DNA of 64,000 nt from Flavonifractor sp. An112 (GCF_002161085.1 NZ_NFLU01000005.1:124001-188000), one strand, 5' to 3'. Numbered from the stretch's first letter, positions 35,471 to 43,927 are shown. Made by a program: numbers and translations. The notes: generated by a model not told the origin, from the sequence alone.

Positions 35471-35519
35471 TACTGTTGTAGCCTAAATAAAGATTACAAT
35501 AGTAAACTTTATTTGTCAA
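35471..35519 (-). promoter_or_regulatory. Promoter with two BlaI-type operators
   Basis: On the minus strand TTGACA (35514-35519) is followed at 17 bp by a weak TAATCT. Two dyads of the form TAC-N4-GTA, TACAATAGTA (35495-35504) and TACTGTTGTA (35471-35480), sit between and just downstream. They belong to a larger inverted repeat, 35464-35480 against 35495-35510 (AAAGTTTACTATTGTA arms). Binding there would block transcription. Confidence 0.75.
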
Positions 35520-35591
35520 GGGGTTTTCGCAGCGCGGGGAAAAATTTGATGGGCTGCCTAAAAATTTTTCAGCCTGGATGGGTCAACGGCG

Positions 35592-35620
35592 TTGTCAAAA
35601 ATAAGACCTTTTGGTATAAT
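35592..35620 (+). promoter_or_regulatory. Sigma-A promoter of the FAD-dependent oxidoreductase
   Basis: TTGTCA at 35592-35597 and TATAAT at 35615-35620 are separated by 17 bp, with start near 35627 and ATG at 35681. Confidence 0.8.
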
Positions 35621-35680
35621 ATCAAATTGGAAAGGTGGCTTACACCCCTTCCAAATATGACGTAAAGTGAGAGATCGCAC

Positions 35681-37075
35681 ATGAACACACGGTATGACGT
35701 TGCCATTCTGGGCTGCGGCGAAGCCGGTATTTTCGCCGGGTACGAGCTGATGCACCGCAACCCCGGCCTCAAGGTGGTGGCCATGGATCAGGGGGCCGAT
35801 ATCTATACCCGCAGCTGCCCCATTGTGGCGGGCAAGGTGAAGGAGTGCGTCCACTGCAAGGTGTGCGGCACCATGTGCGGTTTTGGCGGCGCCGGCGCCT
35901 TTTCCGACGGCAAATATAACTTCACCACCGCGTTCGGCGGCTGGCTCACCGACTTCATGCCCAAGGAAGAGGTCATGTGCCTCATCGACTATGTGGACTC
36001 CATCAACATGAAGCACGGAGCCACCGACAAAGTGTTCTCCACCGATACCCCGGCGGCCCGTGCCCTGGAGAAGCGGGCCCTGGAGCACGACCTTCATCTG
36101 CTCCAGGCCCGGTGTAAGCACCTGGGTACCGAGAACAACCTGAAGATCCTGCAGAGCATCTATGAGGAGTGCCGCAAGGGTGTGGAGTTCCATTTCAACA
36201 CCGCTGTCACCAAGATCATGGATCTGAAGGGGGAGGGCTACCGCCTCATCACCGAGAAGGGTGACGAGATCGACTGCACCTGGCTCATCGCCGGTCCCGG
36301 CCGCTCCGGTGCCGAGTGGTTCTCCAACCAGTGCAAGGACCTGGGCATCCAGCTCATCAACAACCAAGTGGACATCGGCGTGCGGGTGGAGCTGCCTGCC
36401 AAGGTCTTTGAGCACATCACCGACGTGGTGTACGAGTCCAAGCTGGTCTACCGCACCAAGCAGTACGGCGATCAGGTGCGTACCTTCTGCATGAATCCCT
36501 ACGGCCATGTGGTGGCCGAGAGCGTGGAGGGCATCAACACCGTCAACGGCCATTCCTATTCCGACCCCGCCCTCCAGAGCGAGAACACCAACTTCGCCCT
36601 GCTGGTGTCCAACCGGTTCACCCAGCCCTTCAACGAGCCCTATCGTTACGGCAAGCACATTGCCTCCCTGTCCAATATGTTGGCCGGCGGCGTGCTGGTC
36701 CAGCGCTTCGGCGATCTGGTCAGCGGCATCCGCACCAACGAGCACCGGATGAGCAAGTCCTTCGTCCGGCCCACCCTCACCGCCGCCGTCCCCGGCGACC
36801 TGTCCCTGGCCCTGCCCAAGCGGCAGCTGGACGATATCATTGAGATGATCTACCAGCTGGACAAGATCGCCCCCGGTACCGCCAACTACGATACTCTGCT
36901 CTACGGCGCTGAGGTCAAGTTCTACTCCGCCCGGCTGGCCCTGTCCGGCGAGCTGGAGACTTCTCTGCCCGGCTTCTTCGCCGTGGGCGATGGCGCGGGC
37001 GTTACCCGGGGTCTGGCCCAGGCAGGCGCTTCCGGTGTGAAAGCGGCCCAGGTGATTCTGGAGCGGCTGAAATAA
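35681..37075 (+). CDS. FAD-dependent oxidoreductase, uncharacterised dehydrogenase group
   Basis: 464 residues. The N-terminal dinucleotide-binding motif is DVAILGCGEAGIFAGYEL (GxGxxG-like). A cysteine motif, CPIVAGKVKECVHCKVC, is followed by GTMCGFGGAGAFSDGKYN, characteristic of the COG2509-type FAD dehydrogenases. The C-terminal FAD-binding site is FFAVGDGAGVTRGLAQAGASGVKAAQ. Electron donor and acceptor are unknown; the Cys cluster could be redox-active. It is monocistronic with a consensus promoter. Its last 89 bases are repeated downstream at 37183-37271, separated by a hairpin-rich segment. Confidence 0.85.
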   Translation: MNTRYDVAILGCGEAGIFAGYELMHRNPGLKVVAMDQGADIYTRSCPIVAGKVKECVHCKVCGTMCGFGGAGAFSDGKYNFTTAFGGWLTDFMPKEEVMCLIDYVDSINMKHGATDKVFSTDTPAARALEKRALEHDLHLLQARCKHLGTENNLKILQSIYEECRKGVEFHFNTAVTKIMDLKGEGYRLITEKGDEIDCTWLIAGPGRSGAEWFSNQCKDLGIQLINNQVDIGVRVELPAKVFEHITDVVYESKLVYRTKQYGDQVRTFCMNPYGHVVAESVEGINTVNGHSYSDPALQSENTNFALLVSNRFTQPFNEPYRYGKHIASLSNMLAGGVLVQRFGDLVSGIRTNEHRMSKSFVRPTLTAAVPGDLSLALPKRQLDDIIEMIYQLDKIAPGTANYDTLLYGAEVKFYSARLALSGELETSLPGFFAVGDGAGVTRGLAQAGASGVKAAQVILERLK

Positions 37076-37077
37076 GC

Positions 37078-37182
37078 CCGCCCGGAGCCTACACAATGCG
37101 AAGCATTGCCGCCGGCGGAATTTATTTCCGCCGTGCGAATCAAATCATCAGGGCTCCCGCAGGGCCTTGGCCCTGTGGGACC
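37078..37182. repeat. Hairpin-rich intergenic element between duplicated gene ends
   Basis: About 100 bases contain three consecutive inverted repeats: CAATGC-GAA-GCATTG (37094-37108), GGCGGAA-N5-TTCCGCC (37114-37132) and CCCGCAGGGCC-TT-GGCCCTGTGGG (37156-37179). It has no reading frame and interrupts the 3' region of the FAD gene and its partial copy. It resembles a REP/MITE-type repeat, but no second copy was found in this window. Confidence 0.5.
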
Positions 37183-37271
37183 GACGGCGCGGGCATCACC
37201 CGCGGCCTGGCCCAGGCAGGCGCCTCCGGCGTGAAGGCGGCCCAGGTGATTCTGAACCGGCTGAAATAAGC
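37183..37271 (+). pseudogene. Remnant: duplicated last 29 codons and stop of the FAD oxidoreductase
   Basis: The 89 bases at 37183-37271 align without gaps to 36989-37077, with 10 mismatches (about 89% identity). They encode DGAGITRGLAQAGASGVKAA and on through ILNRLK to a stop, in the same orientation. Most differences are synonymous third positions, so this copy evolved as coding sequence and is probably the surviving tail of a deleted tandem paralogue. It has no start codon or ribosome site. Confidence 0.75.
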
Positions 37272-37281
37272 GGAACAAAAA

Positions 37282-37316
37282 AACAGCTGCAAGCCATTGG
37301 CTTGCAGCTGTTTTTT
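37282..37316. terminator. Bidirectional terminator
   Basis: A 14-bp stem, AACAGCTGCAAGCC with loop ATT and its complement (37282-37312), has T-runs on both sides. It closes the FAD gene unit and the convergent membrane-protein gene. Confidence 0.87.
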
Positions 37317-37322
37317 AATTTG

Positions 37323-38003
37323 TTATGCAGCAGAGACGCCGGTGTCGGGCAGATGGTTTTCCTCCGGCTTCTTTACCAGGAAGGCCAGCCGCTTACAGAA
37401 GAACCGGGAGATATAACCTACCGTCAGGGCGCACACTACGGTGCCCTCCCGCAGGCCGTACACAGCCCCCAGGTCCAGCAGAGACAGCAGAGTGGCGGCG
37501 GCTACCATGGTCAGGTCAAAGCCAGTCTTGGTCTTGCCGAAGTCCCAGTGGAACTCCTGGCTGCACACCCGCACAAAGCCCTCGCAGGGGAGGATGAGCA
37601 CGTTGGGAATGACCTCCAGAGCCACGCCCAGGCCCAGACAGGTACAGCCCATCAGCAGCACCACCCAGTGGCTGGCGTAGGACTGAGGCACCAGGTCGCC
37701 CAGCAGCCCCATCCACAGATCAATGCAGCAGGAGAAGAGGAAGGTGAAGGGGACCTGGAGCAGCTGGATGGGCCGGAACTTCTTGCGCAGGATCAGAATC
37801 TGGCCGCCCAGCATGACGCAGTTCACCACAAAGGTGAAGGTACCCAGGGAGATGCCGGGGAACACATAGGTGAGTACATAGGCCAGGCTGGATACCGCGG
37901 AGGTGCCCATTCCGGCCAGGGTGATTAGGGAAATGCCGAGGGCCGAGCACAGGACCCCGGCCAGAAAGATCAAATAGCGCCGGAGCAGACCGGAATGAGA
38001 CAT
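37323..38003 (-). CDS. YczE/YitT-like membrane protein
   Basis: 226 residues with five or six membrane segments. The opening RRYLIFLAGVLCSALGISLITLAGMGTSAVSSLAYVL and the middle LGTFTFVVNCVMLGGQILILRKKF fit the YczE/YyaS family of uncharacterised integral membrane proteins. Function is unknown. ATG 38003 has GGAGG eight bases upstream; longer in-frame starts lack a ribosome site. It is monocistronic. An AT-rich 16-bp palindrome lies just upstream and may control it. Confidence 0.8.
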   Translation of the reverse strand: MSHSGLLRRYLIFLAGVLCSALGISLITLAGMGTSAVSSLAYVLTYVFPGISLGTFTFVVNCVMLGGQILILRKKFRPIQLLQVPFTFLFSCCIDLWMGLLGDLVPQSYASHWVVLLMGCTCLGLGVALEVIPNVLILPCEGFVRVCSQEFHWDFGKTKTGFDLTMVAAATLLSLLDLGAVYGLREGTVVCALTVGYISRFFCKRLAFLVKKPEENHLPDTGVSAA

Positions 38004-38026
38004 CGCATACGCCTCCAAAAAATCAT

Positions 38027-38042
38027 TTTTTAGTACTAAAAA
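38027..38042. promoter_or_regulatory. AT-rich perfect palindrome, possible operator
   Basis: TTTTTAGTACTAAAAA is a perfect 16-bp dyad 24 bases upstream of the YczE-like start, inside an AT-rich stretch where its promoter should lie. No regulator is assigned. Confidence 0.45.
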
Positions 38043-38146
38043 TAGTTTAGCACGATGAAAAGGAGGGTTCAAGAGACATCTTTACCAAATAAAAAAGGAA
38101 ATTTTTTGTGGAATTAACAAGAGGATGGCGCAAAACAGCAACAATA

Positions 38147-38184
38147 ATTCAGGCGTGCCGCCCAAATCAGCGGCACGCCTGAAT
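38147..38184 (-). terminator. Terminator of the CorC-like gene
   Basis: 14-bp arms, ATTCAGGCGTGCCG (38147-38160) and its complement (38171-38184), have a 10-base loop immediately after the stop at 38186 on the minus strand. A moderately T-rich tail follows. Confidence 0.75.
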
Positions 38185-38185
38185 T

Positions 38186-39547
38186 TCAGGATTCTTTTTT
38201 GTGGCCGGTGTGTTCCTCTTCCTCCTCCGGCGGGGGAGAGAGTTTGGTGACGGTGGCCCACTCCACCCGGCGCTCGGACAGCTCCTCCACCCGGATGTGC
38301 AGGCCGTAAATGTCCACCTCGGGGTGACTGCCGTCCTCGGGGATGACGGACAGCTGGGCGTACACCAGCCCGCCCAGAGTCTCCGATTCCTCCTCTTCCG
38401 GCATTTCCATGCCCAGAGCTTCAAAGAGCTCTTCCAGTTCGGCGGAGCCGGCCACCCGCCAGCGGTCCTCCCCCAGGGGGATGATCTCCAGGTCCTCCTG
38501 GGGATCGAACTCGTCGTAGATGTTGCCCACGATCTCCTCCAGCAGGTCCTCCATGGTGACCAGGCCGGCGGTGCCGCCGTACTCGTCCACCACAATGGAC
38601 AGGTGGACCTTTTTGCTCTGCATATCCCGGAACAGCAGGTCGGTGCGCACCGACTGGGGCACGAAGTAGGGGCGGCGGAGCAGCTCCCGCAGAGGCTTGG
38701 GCTGGGGCTTGCGGGCGTTGATGAGCCACTCCCGGGTGGAGAGGATACCGATGATGTCGTCGGCGTCCTCCTCGTAGACGGGGAAGCGGGACAGGCCGGA
38801 TTCCTCAATGGTCTTTTCGATCTTCTCCGGGGTATCCTCCGCCCGCAGCATGACCATGTCGGTGCGGTGGACCATCACGTCGGCGGCGGTCATATTGTTA
38901 AACTCGAAAATATTTTCGATCATTTCCTTCTCTTCGGTCTCAATAGCACCCTTCTCCTCACTCAGGTCGATAAGTATACGCAGCCCCTCCTCGGATACCT
39001 CCTTATCCTCATCATTGGGATTGATGCGGAAGAGCCACAGGACGGCGTTGGTGGAGATGGTAAGCAGCCAGATCAGCGGGCGCATGACGGTGGCCAGCAG
39101 ACTGACCACACCGCAGGAAAAACGGGCCACCGCTTCGCTCTTTTTCATGGCCACCCGTTTGGGCACCAGTTCGCCAAAGACCAGAGTAAAGAAGGAGAGG
39201 ATCACAGTGACCACGATCACAGACAGGGTATGAACCGTGGCCACCACAGGCCCGGTCAGCGCGAACGTGGATACTGCCCACTGGGTAAGGGGTCCGGCCA
39301 GATTGTCGGCGGCAAAGGCAGACCCCAGGAAGCCGGCCAGGGTGATGCCGATCTGGATGGTGGAGAGAAACCGGGTGGGCATCTCTACGATCCGGAGCAG
39401 CTTGGCTGCCTTGCGGTCGCCGCCTTCGGCCTGCTTGCGGATAAGTGCCTCGTTTAATGAGATTACTGCGATCTCAGTGGCAGCAAAGTAGGCGTTGATG
39501 GCAATGAGTATGACCTGAAGAAGTAGTTGAGGCCATATGGATGACAA
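38186..39547 (-). CDS. Hemolysin-C/CorC/CNNM-family membrane protein
   Basis: 453 residues from a proposed TTG at 39547. The DUF21/CNNM membrane domain is residues about 5-195, two CBS domains about 210-330 (MVHRTDMVMLRAEDTPEKIEKTI, FVPQSVRTDLLFRDMQSKKVHLSIVVDEYGGTAGLVTMEDLLEEIVG), and the CorC_HlyC domain about 345-430. The family exports Mg2+/Co2+ or supports Mg2+ homeostasis. AAGGAGG at 39556-39562 is 8 bases from the TTG, while the in-frame ATG at 39577 lies upstream of that site. The TTG is therefore the likely start (SSIWPQLLLQ). A TATACT box is at 39584-39589. The C-terminus is very acidic. Confidence 0.88.
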   Translation of the reverse strand: MSSIWPQLLLQVILIAINAYFAATEIAVISLNEALIRKQAEGGDRKAAKLLRIVEMPTRFLSTIQIGITLAGFLGSAFAADNLAGPLTQWAVSTFALTGPVVATVHTLSVIVVTVILSFFTLVFGELVPKRVAMKKSEAVARFSCGVVSLLATVMRPLIWLLTISTNAVLWLFRINPNDEDKEVSEEGLRILIDLSEEKGAIETEEKEMIENIFEFNNMTAADVMVHRTDMVMLRAEDTPEKIEKTIEESGLSRFPVYEEDADDIIGILSTREWLINARKPQPKPLRELLRRPYFVPQSVRTDLLFRDMQSKKVHLSIVVDEYGGTAGLVTMEDLLEEIVGNIYDEFDPQEDLEIIPLGEDRWRVAGSAELEELFEALGMEMPEEEESETLGGLVYAQLSVIPEDGSHPEVDIYGLHIRVEELSERRVEWATVTKLSPPPEEEEEHTGHKKES

Positions 39548-39740
39548 AATAAATTCCTCCTTAAATATATTGATCATGGAACCAGTATAACACACCGCTG
39601 AAAAAAATCCATAAGATTGCGGAAAAAAGTTGGTATCCATGTTATAATAATCACGTGTGTCGTACCTGGGGATAGGATAGTTCCTCAGCCCCAGAAAGAG
39701 CAAGGCCCCCTGTGCCGGGGACCGATGGAGTGTGAAAGAG

Positions 39741-41039
39741 ATGGAGACAAAGAAGGTACCGGCCTGGCTGGAGCATCCGGCCGCCTTTGTAAAATGGCTG
39801 ATCTTCGCGGGGATCAGCGGCCTGCTGTGCGGCGGGGTGGCCACCGCCTTTTACTATGCCTTTTCCTCGGTCACAGACCTGCGCCATGCCAATCCCTGGC
39901 TGATCTGGCTGCTGCCGGTGGGCGGTCTGGCGATTGTGCTGCTCTACCGGGTGTGCGGCATGGAGGAGGACCGGGGCACCAACTTCGTGCTGGCGGCGGT
40001 GCGGGAAAACCAGCCCCTCCGGCTGCGTACCGCCCCCCTGGTCTTTGTGTCCACCGTTATCACCCATTTGGTGGGTGGTTCCTCCGGCCGGGAGGGAGCC
40101 ATCCTCCAGATTGGCGGATCTATCTCCTCCAAAGTAGGCCGGTGGATGCGCCTGGACGACAAGGACAGCCGTATCATCACCATGTGCGGAATGTCGGCGG
40201 CTTTTTCCGCCCTCTTCGGCACCCCTCTGACTGCCGCCATGTTTTCTATGGAGGTCACCAGTGTGGGAGTGCTCTATTATGCCGCCATCGTGCCCTGTAT
40301 TCTCTCCTCCATCATCGGCCTGTGGGTGGCCCAGCATTTCGGTGTGCCTCCCACCGCCTTTACCCTGGAGGGCATCCCCAACCTGAGCGCCGTCACCCTG
40401 CTGCAGGTCATCGGTATGGGCATCCTCTTTGCCCTGCTGTCCATTTTCTTCTGCCGGCTGATGCACGCCGCACCCAAAATCTATGACAGAGTTCTGCCCA
40501 ACCATCTGGTGCGGGCGGCGGTGGGCGGCACTCTGGTCATCGCCCTGACCTATGTGATCTGGATCTGGGACCCTGGTACTTACGACTACAACGGAGCGGG
40601 AGAGGCTATCATCCATGCCGCCATCGGGGGAAACGCCCGGCCGGAGGCGTTCTTCTTCAAGATGCTCTTTACCACCATTACCCTGGGGGCAGGGTTTAAG
40701 GGCGGCGAGATCGTGCCGGTATTCTTTACCGGGGCCACCTTCGGCTGCACCGTGGCCCCCTTCCTGGGGCTCCACCCCTCCTTCGGGGCGGGTCTGGGGA
40801 TGGTGTGCGTGTTCTGCGGCGTCACCAACTGCCCCATCACCTCCCTGCTGCTCTCTCTGGAGCTCTTTGCCGGGGACAGCCTGGGGATGTTTACCGGCCA
40901 GAGCCTGTGCCTGTTCGCGGTGTGTCTGGCGGTGTCCTATATGCTGTCCGGCTATTATGGGCTGTACAGCGAGCAAAAAATCGTATATAGTAAACTGCGG
41001 CCCGAATTCATCGACAAAAAGGCAAACCAGGACCACTGA
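39741..41039 (+). CDS. ClC-family anion transporter, possibly fluoride-type
   Basis: 432 residues with about ten membrane helices. The gating-glutamate motif is GGSSGREGAILQIGGS. The third anion-binding motif reads GAGFKGGEIVPVFFTGA rather than GxFxP. The first motif (GSGIP in chloride ClCs) is not recognisable near EEDRGTNFVL. Those departures are seen in the bacterial fluoride/H+ antiporter branch, so fluoride export is possible. No fluoride riboswitch was found upstream. An in-frame GTG at 39732 is an alternative start; GGAG sits 11 bases before the ATG. A TATAAT at 39643-39648 is the likely -10. It is first of six tightly spaced genes. Confidence 0.82.
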   Translation: METKKVPAWLEHPAAFVKWLIFAGISGLLCGGVATAFYYAFSSVTDLRHANPWLIWLLPVGGLAIVLLYRVCGMEEDRGTNFVLAAVRENQPLRLRTAPLVFVSTVITHLVGGSSGREGAILQIGGSISSKVGRWMRLDDKDSRIITMCGMSAAFSALFGTPLTAAMFSMEVTSVGVLYYAAIVPCILSSIIGLWVAQHFGVPPTAFTLEGIPNLSAVTLLQVIGMGILFALLSIFFCRLMHAAPKIYDRVLPNHLVRAAVGGTLVIALTYVIWIWDPGTYDYNGAGEAIIHAAIGGNARPEAFFFKMLFTTITLGAGFKGGEIVPVFFTGATFGCTVAPFLGLHPSFGAGLGMVCVFCGVTNCPITSLLLSLELFAGDSLGMFTGQSLCLFAVCLAVSYMLSGYYGLYSEQKIVYSKLRPEFIDKKANQDH

Positions 41040-41069
41040 GTTTCTGGACCCATACAAAGGAGAAAACAT

Positions 41070-41438
41070 ATGCTGCGATTTGATCATTTTAATTTCAATG
41101 TTCTGGACCTGAACCGGTCCCTGGACTTTTACCGTGAGGCTCTGGAGCTGGCGCCGGTGGCGGAAAAGGATGCCGAGGACGGCTCCTTCAAGCTGGTCTA
41201 CCTGGGGGACGGGGAGACCGGCTTCCGGCTGGAGCTGACCTGGCTGAGGGACCGGACTGAGCCCTACGACCTGGGGGAGCAGGAGTTCCACCTGGCCTTT
41301 GTCACCGACCGCTTTGATGAGCTTCTGGAGCGCCACAAGGCCATGGGCTGCGTGTGCTTTGAAAACCCGGCCATGGGCATCTATTTCATTGAAGATCCCG
41401 ACGGCTACTGGATCGAGATCGTTCCTGGAAAGGAATAA
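41070..41438 (+). CDS. gloA: VOC-family protein, glyoxalase I-like
   Basis: 122 residues, one vicinal-oxygen-chelate domain of two beta-alpha-beta modules. Candidate metal ligands are in the right places: H6 (RFDHFNFNV), E55 (FRLELTW), H74 (EFHLAF) and E115 (GYWIEIVPG). It resembles lactoylglutathione lyase, which detoxifies methylglyoxal, but many VOC proteins do other chemistry. AAAGGAG precedes the ATG. It lies 30 bases after the ClC gene and 4 bases before the acyltransferase. Confidence 0.82.
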   Translation: MLRFDHFNFNVLDLNRSLDFYREALELAPVAEKDAEDGSFKLVYLGDGETGFRLELTWLRDRTEPYDLGEQEFHLAFVTDRFDELLERHKAMGCVCFENPAMGIYFIEDPDGYWIEIVPGKE

Positions 41439-41442
41439 GGAC

Positions 41443-42507
41443 ATGAGCAAGACCGTAACGGGAGGCCGCCTGGCCTATGCCGATCTGCTGCGGGCTGTGG
41501 CCATGCTGGCGGTCATCGTGGTCCACCTGGCAGGCTCCCAGCTGGGCAACGTGCCGGTGGGCTCGGCGGAATTCCATGTGCTCAACGCCTACGACGGGCT
41601 GACCCACTGGTGTGTGCCCGTCTTTATTATGCTGTCAGGAATGTTCCTGCTGGACCCCAAGCACAGCCTCTCCCCCTCCAAGCTGTTTTTCGGCCATATT
41701 CTGCGGATGCTGGTGGCCCTGGCGGTGTGGGGGACGGCCTATGCCCTGGTGACCCAGGTGTCGGCGGCGGGGCTGAGCTGGGAGAGTGTGAAAGCGGCCC
41801 TCTGGCAGGTGCTCCAGGGCAAGACCCACTTCCACCTGTGGTTTTTGTATATGATCGTGGGCCTGTACCTCATCACCCCCATTCTCCGCGTCTTTGTTCG
41901 GGGGGCCAGCCGGGCGGACTTCCACTGGTTCTTCCTGCTGTGCTTTGTGTTTGCCAACCTGCTGCCCACCCTGCTGCGGCTGCGGCCCAGTCAGACGGTG
42001 AGCCTGTGGGTGAACAATCTGAACCTTCACCTGGTGCTGGGCTATGTGGGCTACTATGTGCTGGGTTACTATCTGAAAACCTACACCATCAGCCGGGCGG
42101 CGGAGTATCTCATCTACATCCTGGGCATCCTGGGTGCGGCAGTCACCGTGGGAGGGACTGCCTGGCTGTCCCAGCAGCGGGGCGTCTTTGCCCAGACCCT
42201 CTACAACTATGACAGCCCCAATATCGCGCTGATGAGCGTGGCGGTCTTTGTATTCTTCCGCTATGTACTGGGCGTCAGCGAGGAGCGCTCCCGCCGCCAG
42301 CGGATGAGTTCGGTGGCCCAGGTGTCCTTTGGGGTGTACCTGATCCATGTCTTTTTCCTCATCCTGCTGGACCGGCTGAACATCACCGTTCTCGCCATTC
42401 CGCCGGTGCTGGCAGTGCCCGCCCTGACGGCGGCGGTATTCCTGTGTTCCTTCGCCGTGGCCTGGCTCATCTCCAAGATCCCCCTGGTGGGGCGCTACCT
42501 GACTTAA
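41443..42507 (+). CDS. Acyltransferase 3 family membrane protein
   Basis: 354 residues with about ten membrane helices. It opens with the family motif YADLLRAVAMLAVIVVHLAGS, containing the key histidine, and has later SFGVYLIHVFFLILL. AT3 proteins O-acetylate cell-wall or exported polysaccharides from the membrane. ATG 41443 is 4 bases after the VOC stop, with AAGGA nearby. Downstream are MBOAT and AlgX-like genes of the same general purpose. Confidence 0.87.
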   Translation: MSKTVTGGRLAYADLLRAVAMLAVIVVHLAGSQLGNVPVGSAEFHVLNAYDGLTHWCVPVFIMLSGMFLLDPKHSLSPSKLFFGHILRMLVALAVWGTAYALVTQVSAAGLSWESVKAALWQVLQGKTHFHLWFLYMIVGLYLITPILRVFVRGASRADFHWFFLLCFVFANLLPTLLRLRPSQTVSLWVNNLNLHLVLGYVGYYVLGYYLKTYTISRAAEYLIYILGILGAAVTVGGTAWLSQQRGVFAQTLYNYDSPNIALMSVAVFVFFRYVLGVSEERSRRQRMSSVAQVSFGVYLIHVFFLILLDRLNITVLAIPPVLAVPALTAAVFLCSFAVAWLISKIPLVGRYLT

Positions 42508-42520
42508 AGGAGGCAACTGA

Positions 42521-43927
42521 GTGCTCTTTTCCAGTTCCGTATTTCTCTTCCTCTTCCTGCCCCTGGTGCTCATCATCTACTATGTGCCCCTGCGCCGGTT
42601 CCGGCAGGCACAGAATATATTCCTGCTGTTGGCCTCCCTGGGCTTCTATGCCTGGGGCGAGCCCTGGTTTGTGCTGGTGATGATAGGGTCCATTGTGATT
42701 AACTACTTTTTCGGCCTGTGGGTAGATTACAACAAGCGGCGGGACAGATCCTGCAGGGCCCCCATTTTGCTGGCCCTGCTGATCAATTTGGGTGTTCTGT
42801 TTGTATTTAAATACCTGATGTTTACTCTGGGTATTCTAAATGGCCTGGGTGCCAGCTTTGTGATCCCGGTAATCGAACTGCCCATCGGCATTTCCTTCTT
42901 TACCTTCCAGGCCCTCAGCTATGTGCTGGACGTCCATCGGGACCGGGGAAAGGTGCAGCGTTCCCCTCTGAAGGTGGGACTGTACATCTCTTTCTTTCCC
43001 CAGCTTATTGCCGGCCCCATCGTCAAGTATGAGACGGTGGCCGACCAGATCGACAACCGGAAGGAGAGCTGGGAGGACTTCTCCGCCGGCTGCGCCCGGT
43101 TTGTTGTAGGCCTGGGCAAGAAGGCGCTGCTGTCCAATCAGCTGGCCATCATCGCCGACCGGGCCTACGGTATGGCGGGAGACGGACTGACCACCTCCTT
43201 TGCCTGGCTGGGAGCGGTGGCTTACATCCTCCAGCTGTACAACGACTTCTCCGGCTATTCCGACATGGCCATCGGTCTGGGCAGGATGTTTGGATTTCAC
43301 TTCCTGGAGAACTTCAATTATCCCTTTGCCGCCAACTCTCTGGCCGACCTGTGGCGGCGGTGGCACATCTCCCTGGCCACCTGGTTTCGGGACTATGTAT
43401 ATATCCCTCTTGGGGGCAGCCGGGTGGACAGCAAGGCCAAACTGATCCGCAACATCTTTATGGTGTGGCTGTGTACCGGCATCTGGCACGGAGCCAACTG
43501 GACCTATCTGGCCTGGGGCATGATCAACTTTGCCATGCTCATGCTGGAGAAATACGGCGGCCTGGGCCGGGGCTGGCCTAAGTTCTTCCGGTGGCTCTAT
43601 CCCCTGATGACCTTCCTGCTCACCTGTGTGTTCTTCCGTTCGGACAGCATCGGCGCGGCCCTGCAGTATTTCCAGGCCCTGTTCGGCTTCGGCGCCGGGC
43701 TGGGGGACGGGCTGACTGTGCTCTATCTCACCGAATGCTGGCTGCCTCTGCTGGCCGCCGTGGTTTTTGCGGCTCCGGTGGCCCCCAAGCTGCGGGACTG
43801 GGCCAGCAAGCGCAACTGTGTGCTGCTGGATCTTGGCTACGCCCTGCTTATTGCCGGGGTGTTCCTGGTGTCGGCCAGCTTTATCATCAAGGGCACCTAT
43901 AATCCCTTTATCTACTTCAACTTCTGA
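42521..43927 (+). CDS. MBOAT-family O-acyltransferase (AlgI/DltB-like)
   Basis: 468 residues from GTG 42521, which AGGAGG precedes by 6 bases. It has about ten membrane helices and hallmark motifs: FSSSVFLFLFLPLVL start, FKYLMF, the conserved WRRWHISLATWFRDYVYIPLGGS, and the catalytic histidine in VWLCTGIWHGANWTYLAWG. AlgI-type enzymes move acetyl groups across the membrane for transfer to polysaccharide. The gene lies 13 bases after the AT3 gene and 14 before the AlgX-like partner. Confidence 0.93.
   Translation: MLFSSSVFLFLFLPLVLIIYYVPLRRFRQAQNIFLLLASLGFYAWGEPWFVLVMIGSIVINYFFGLWVDYNKRRDRSCRAPILLALLINLGVLFVFKYLMFTLGILNGLGASFVIPVIELPIGISFFTFQALSYVLDVHRDRGKVQRSPLKVGLYISFFPQLIAGPIVKYETVADQIDNRKESWEDFSAGCARFVVGLGKKALLSNQLAIIADRAYGMAGDGLTTSFAWLGAVAYILQLYNDFSGYSDMAIGLGRMFGFHFLENFNYPFAANSLADLWRRWHISLATWFRDYVYIPLGGSRVDSKAKLIRNIFMVWLCTGIWHGANWTYLAWGMINFAMLMLEKYGGLGRGWPKFFRWLYPLMTFLLTCVFFRSDSIGAALQYFQALFGFGAGLGDGLTVLYLTECWLPLLAAVVFAAPVAPKLRDWASKRNCVLLDLGYALLIAGVFLVSASFIIKGTYNPFIYFNF

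Noticed and set aside
37078-37271. Insertion sequence after the FAD gene
   Set aside because: There is no transposase frame and no terminal inverted repeats. Only hairpins and a duplicated gene tail are present.
39650-39740. Fluoride riboswitch before the ClC gene
   Set aside because: The region has a GGGG...CCCC hairpin but not the conserved crcB-motif core or pseudoknot pieces.
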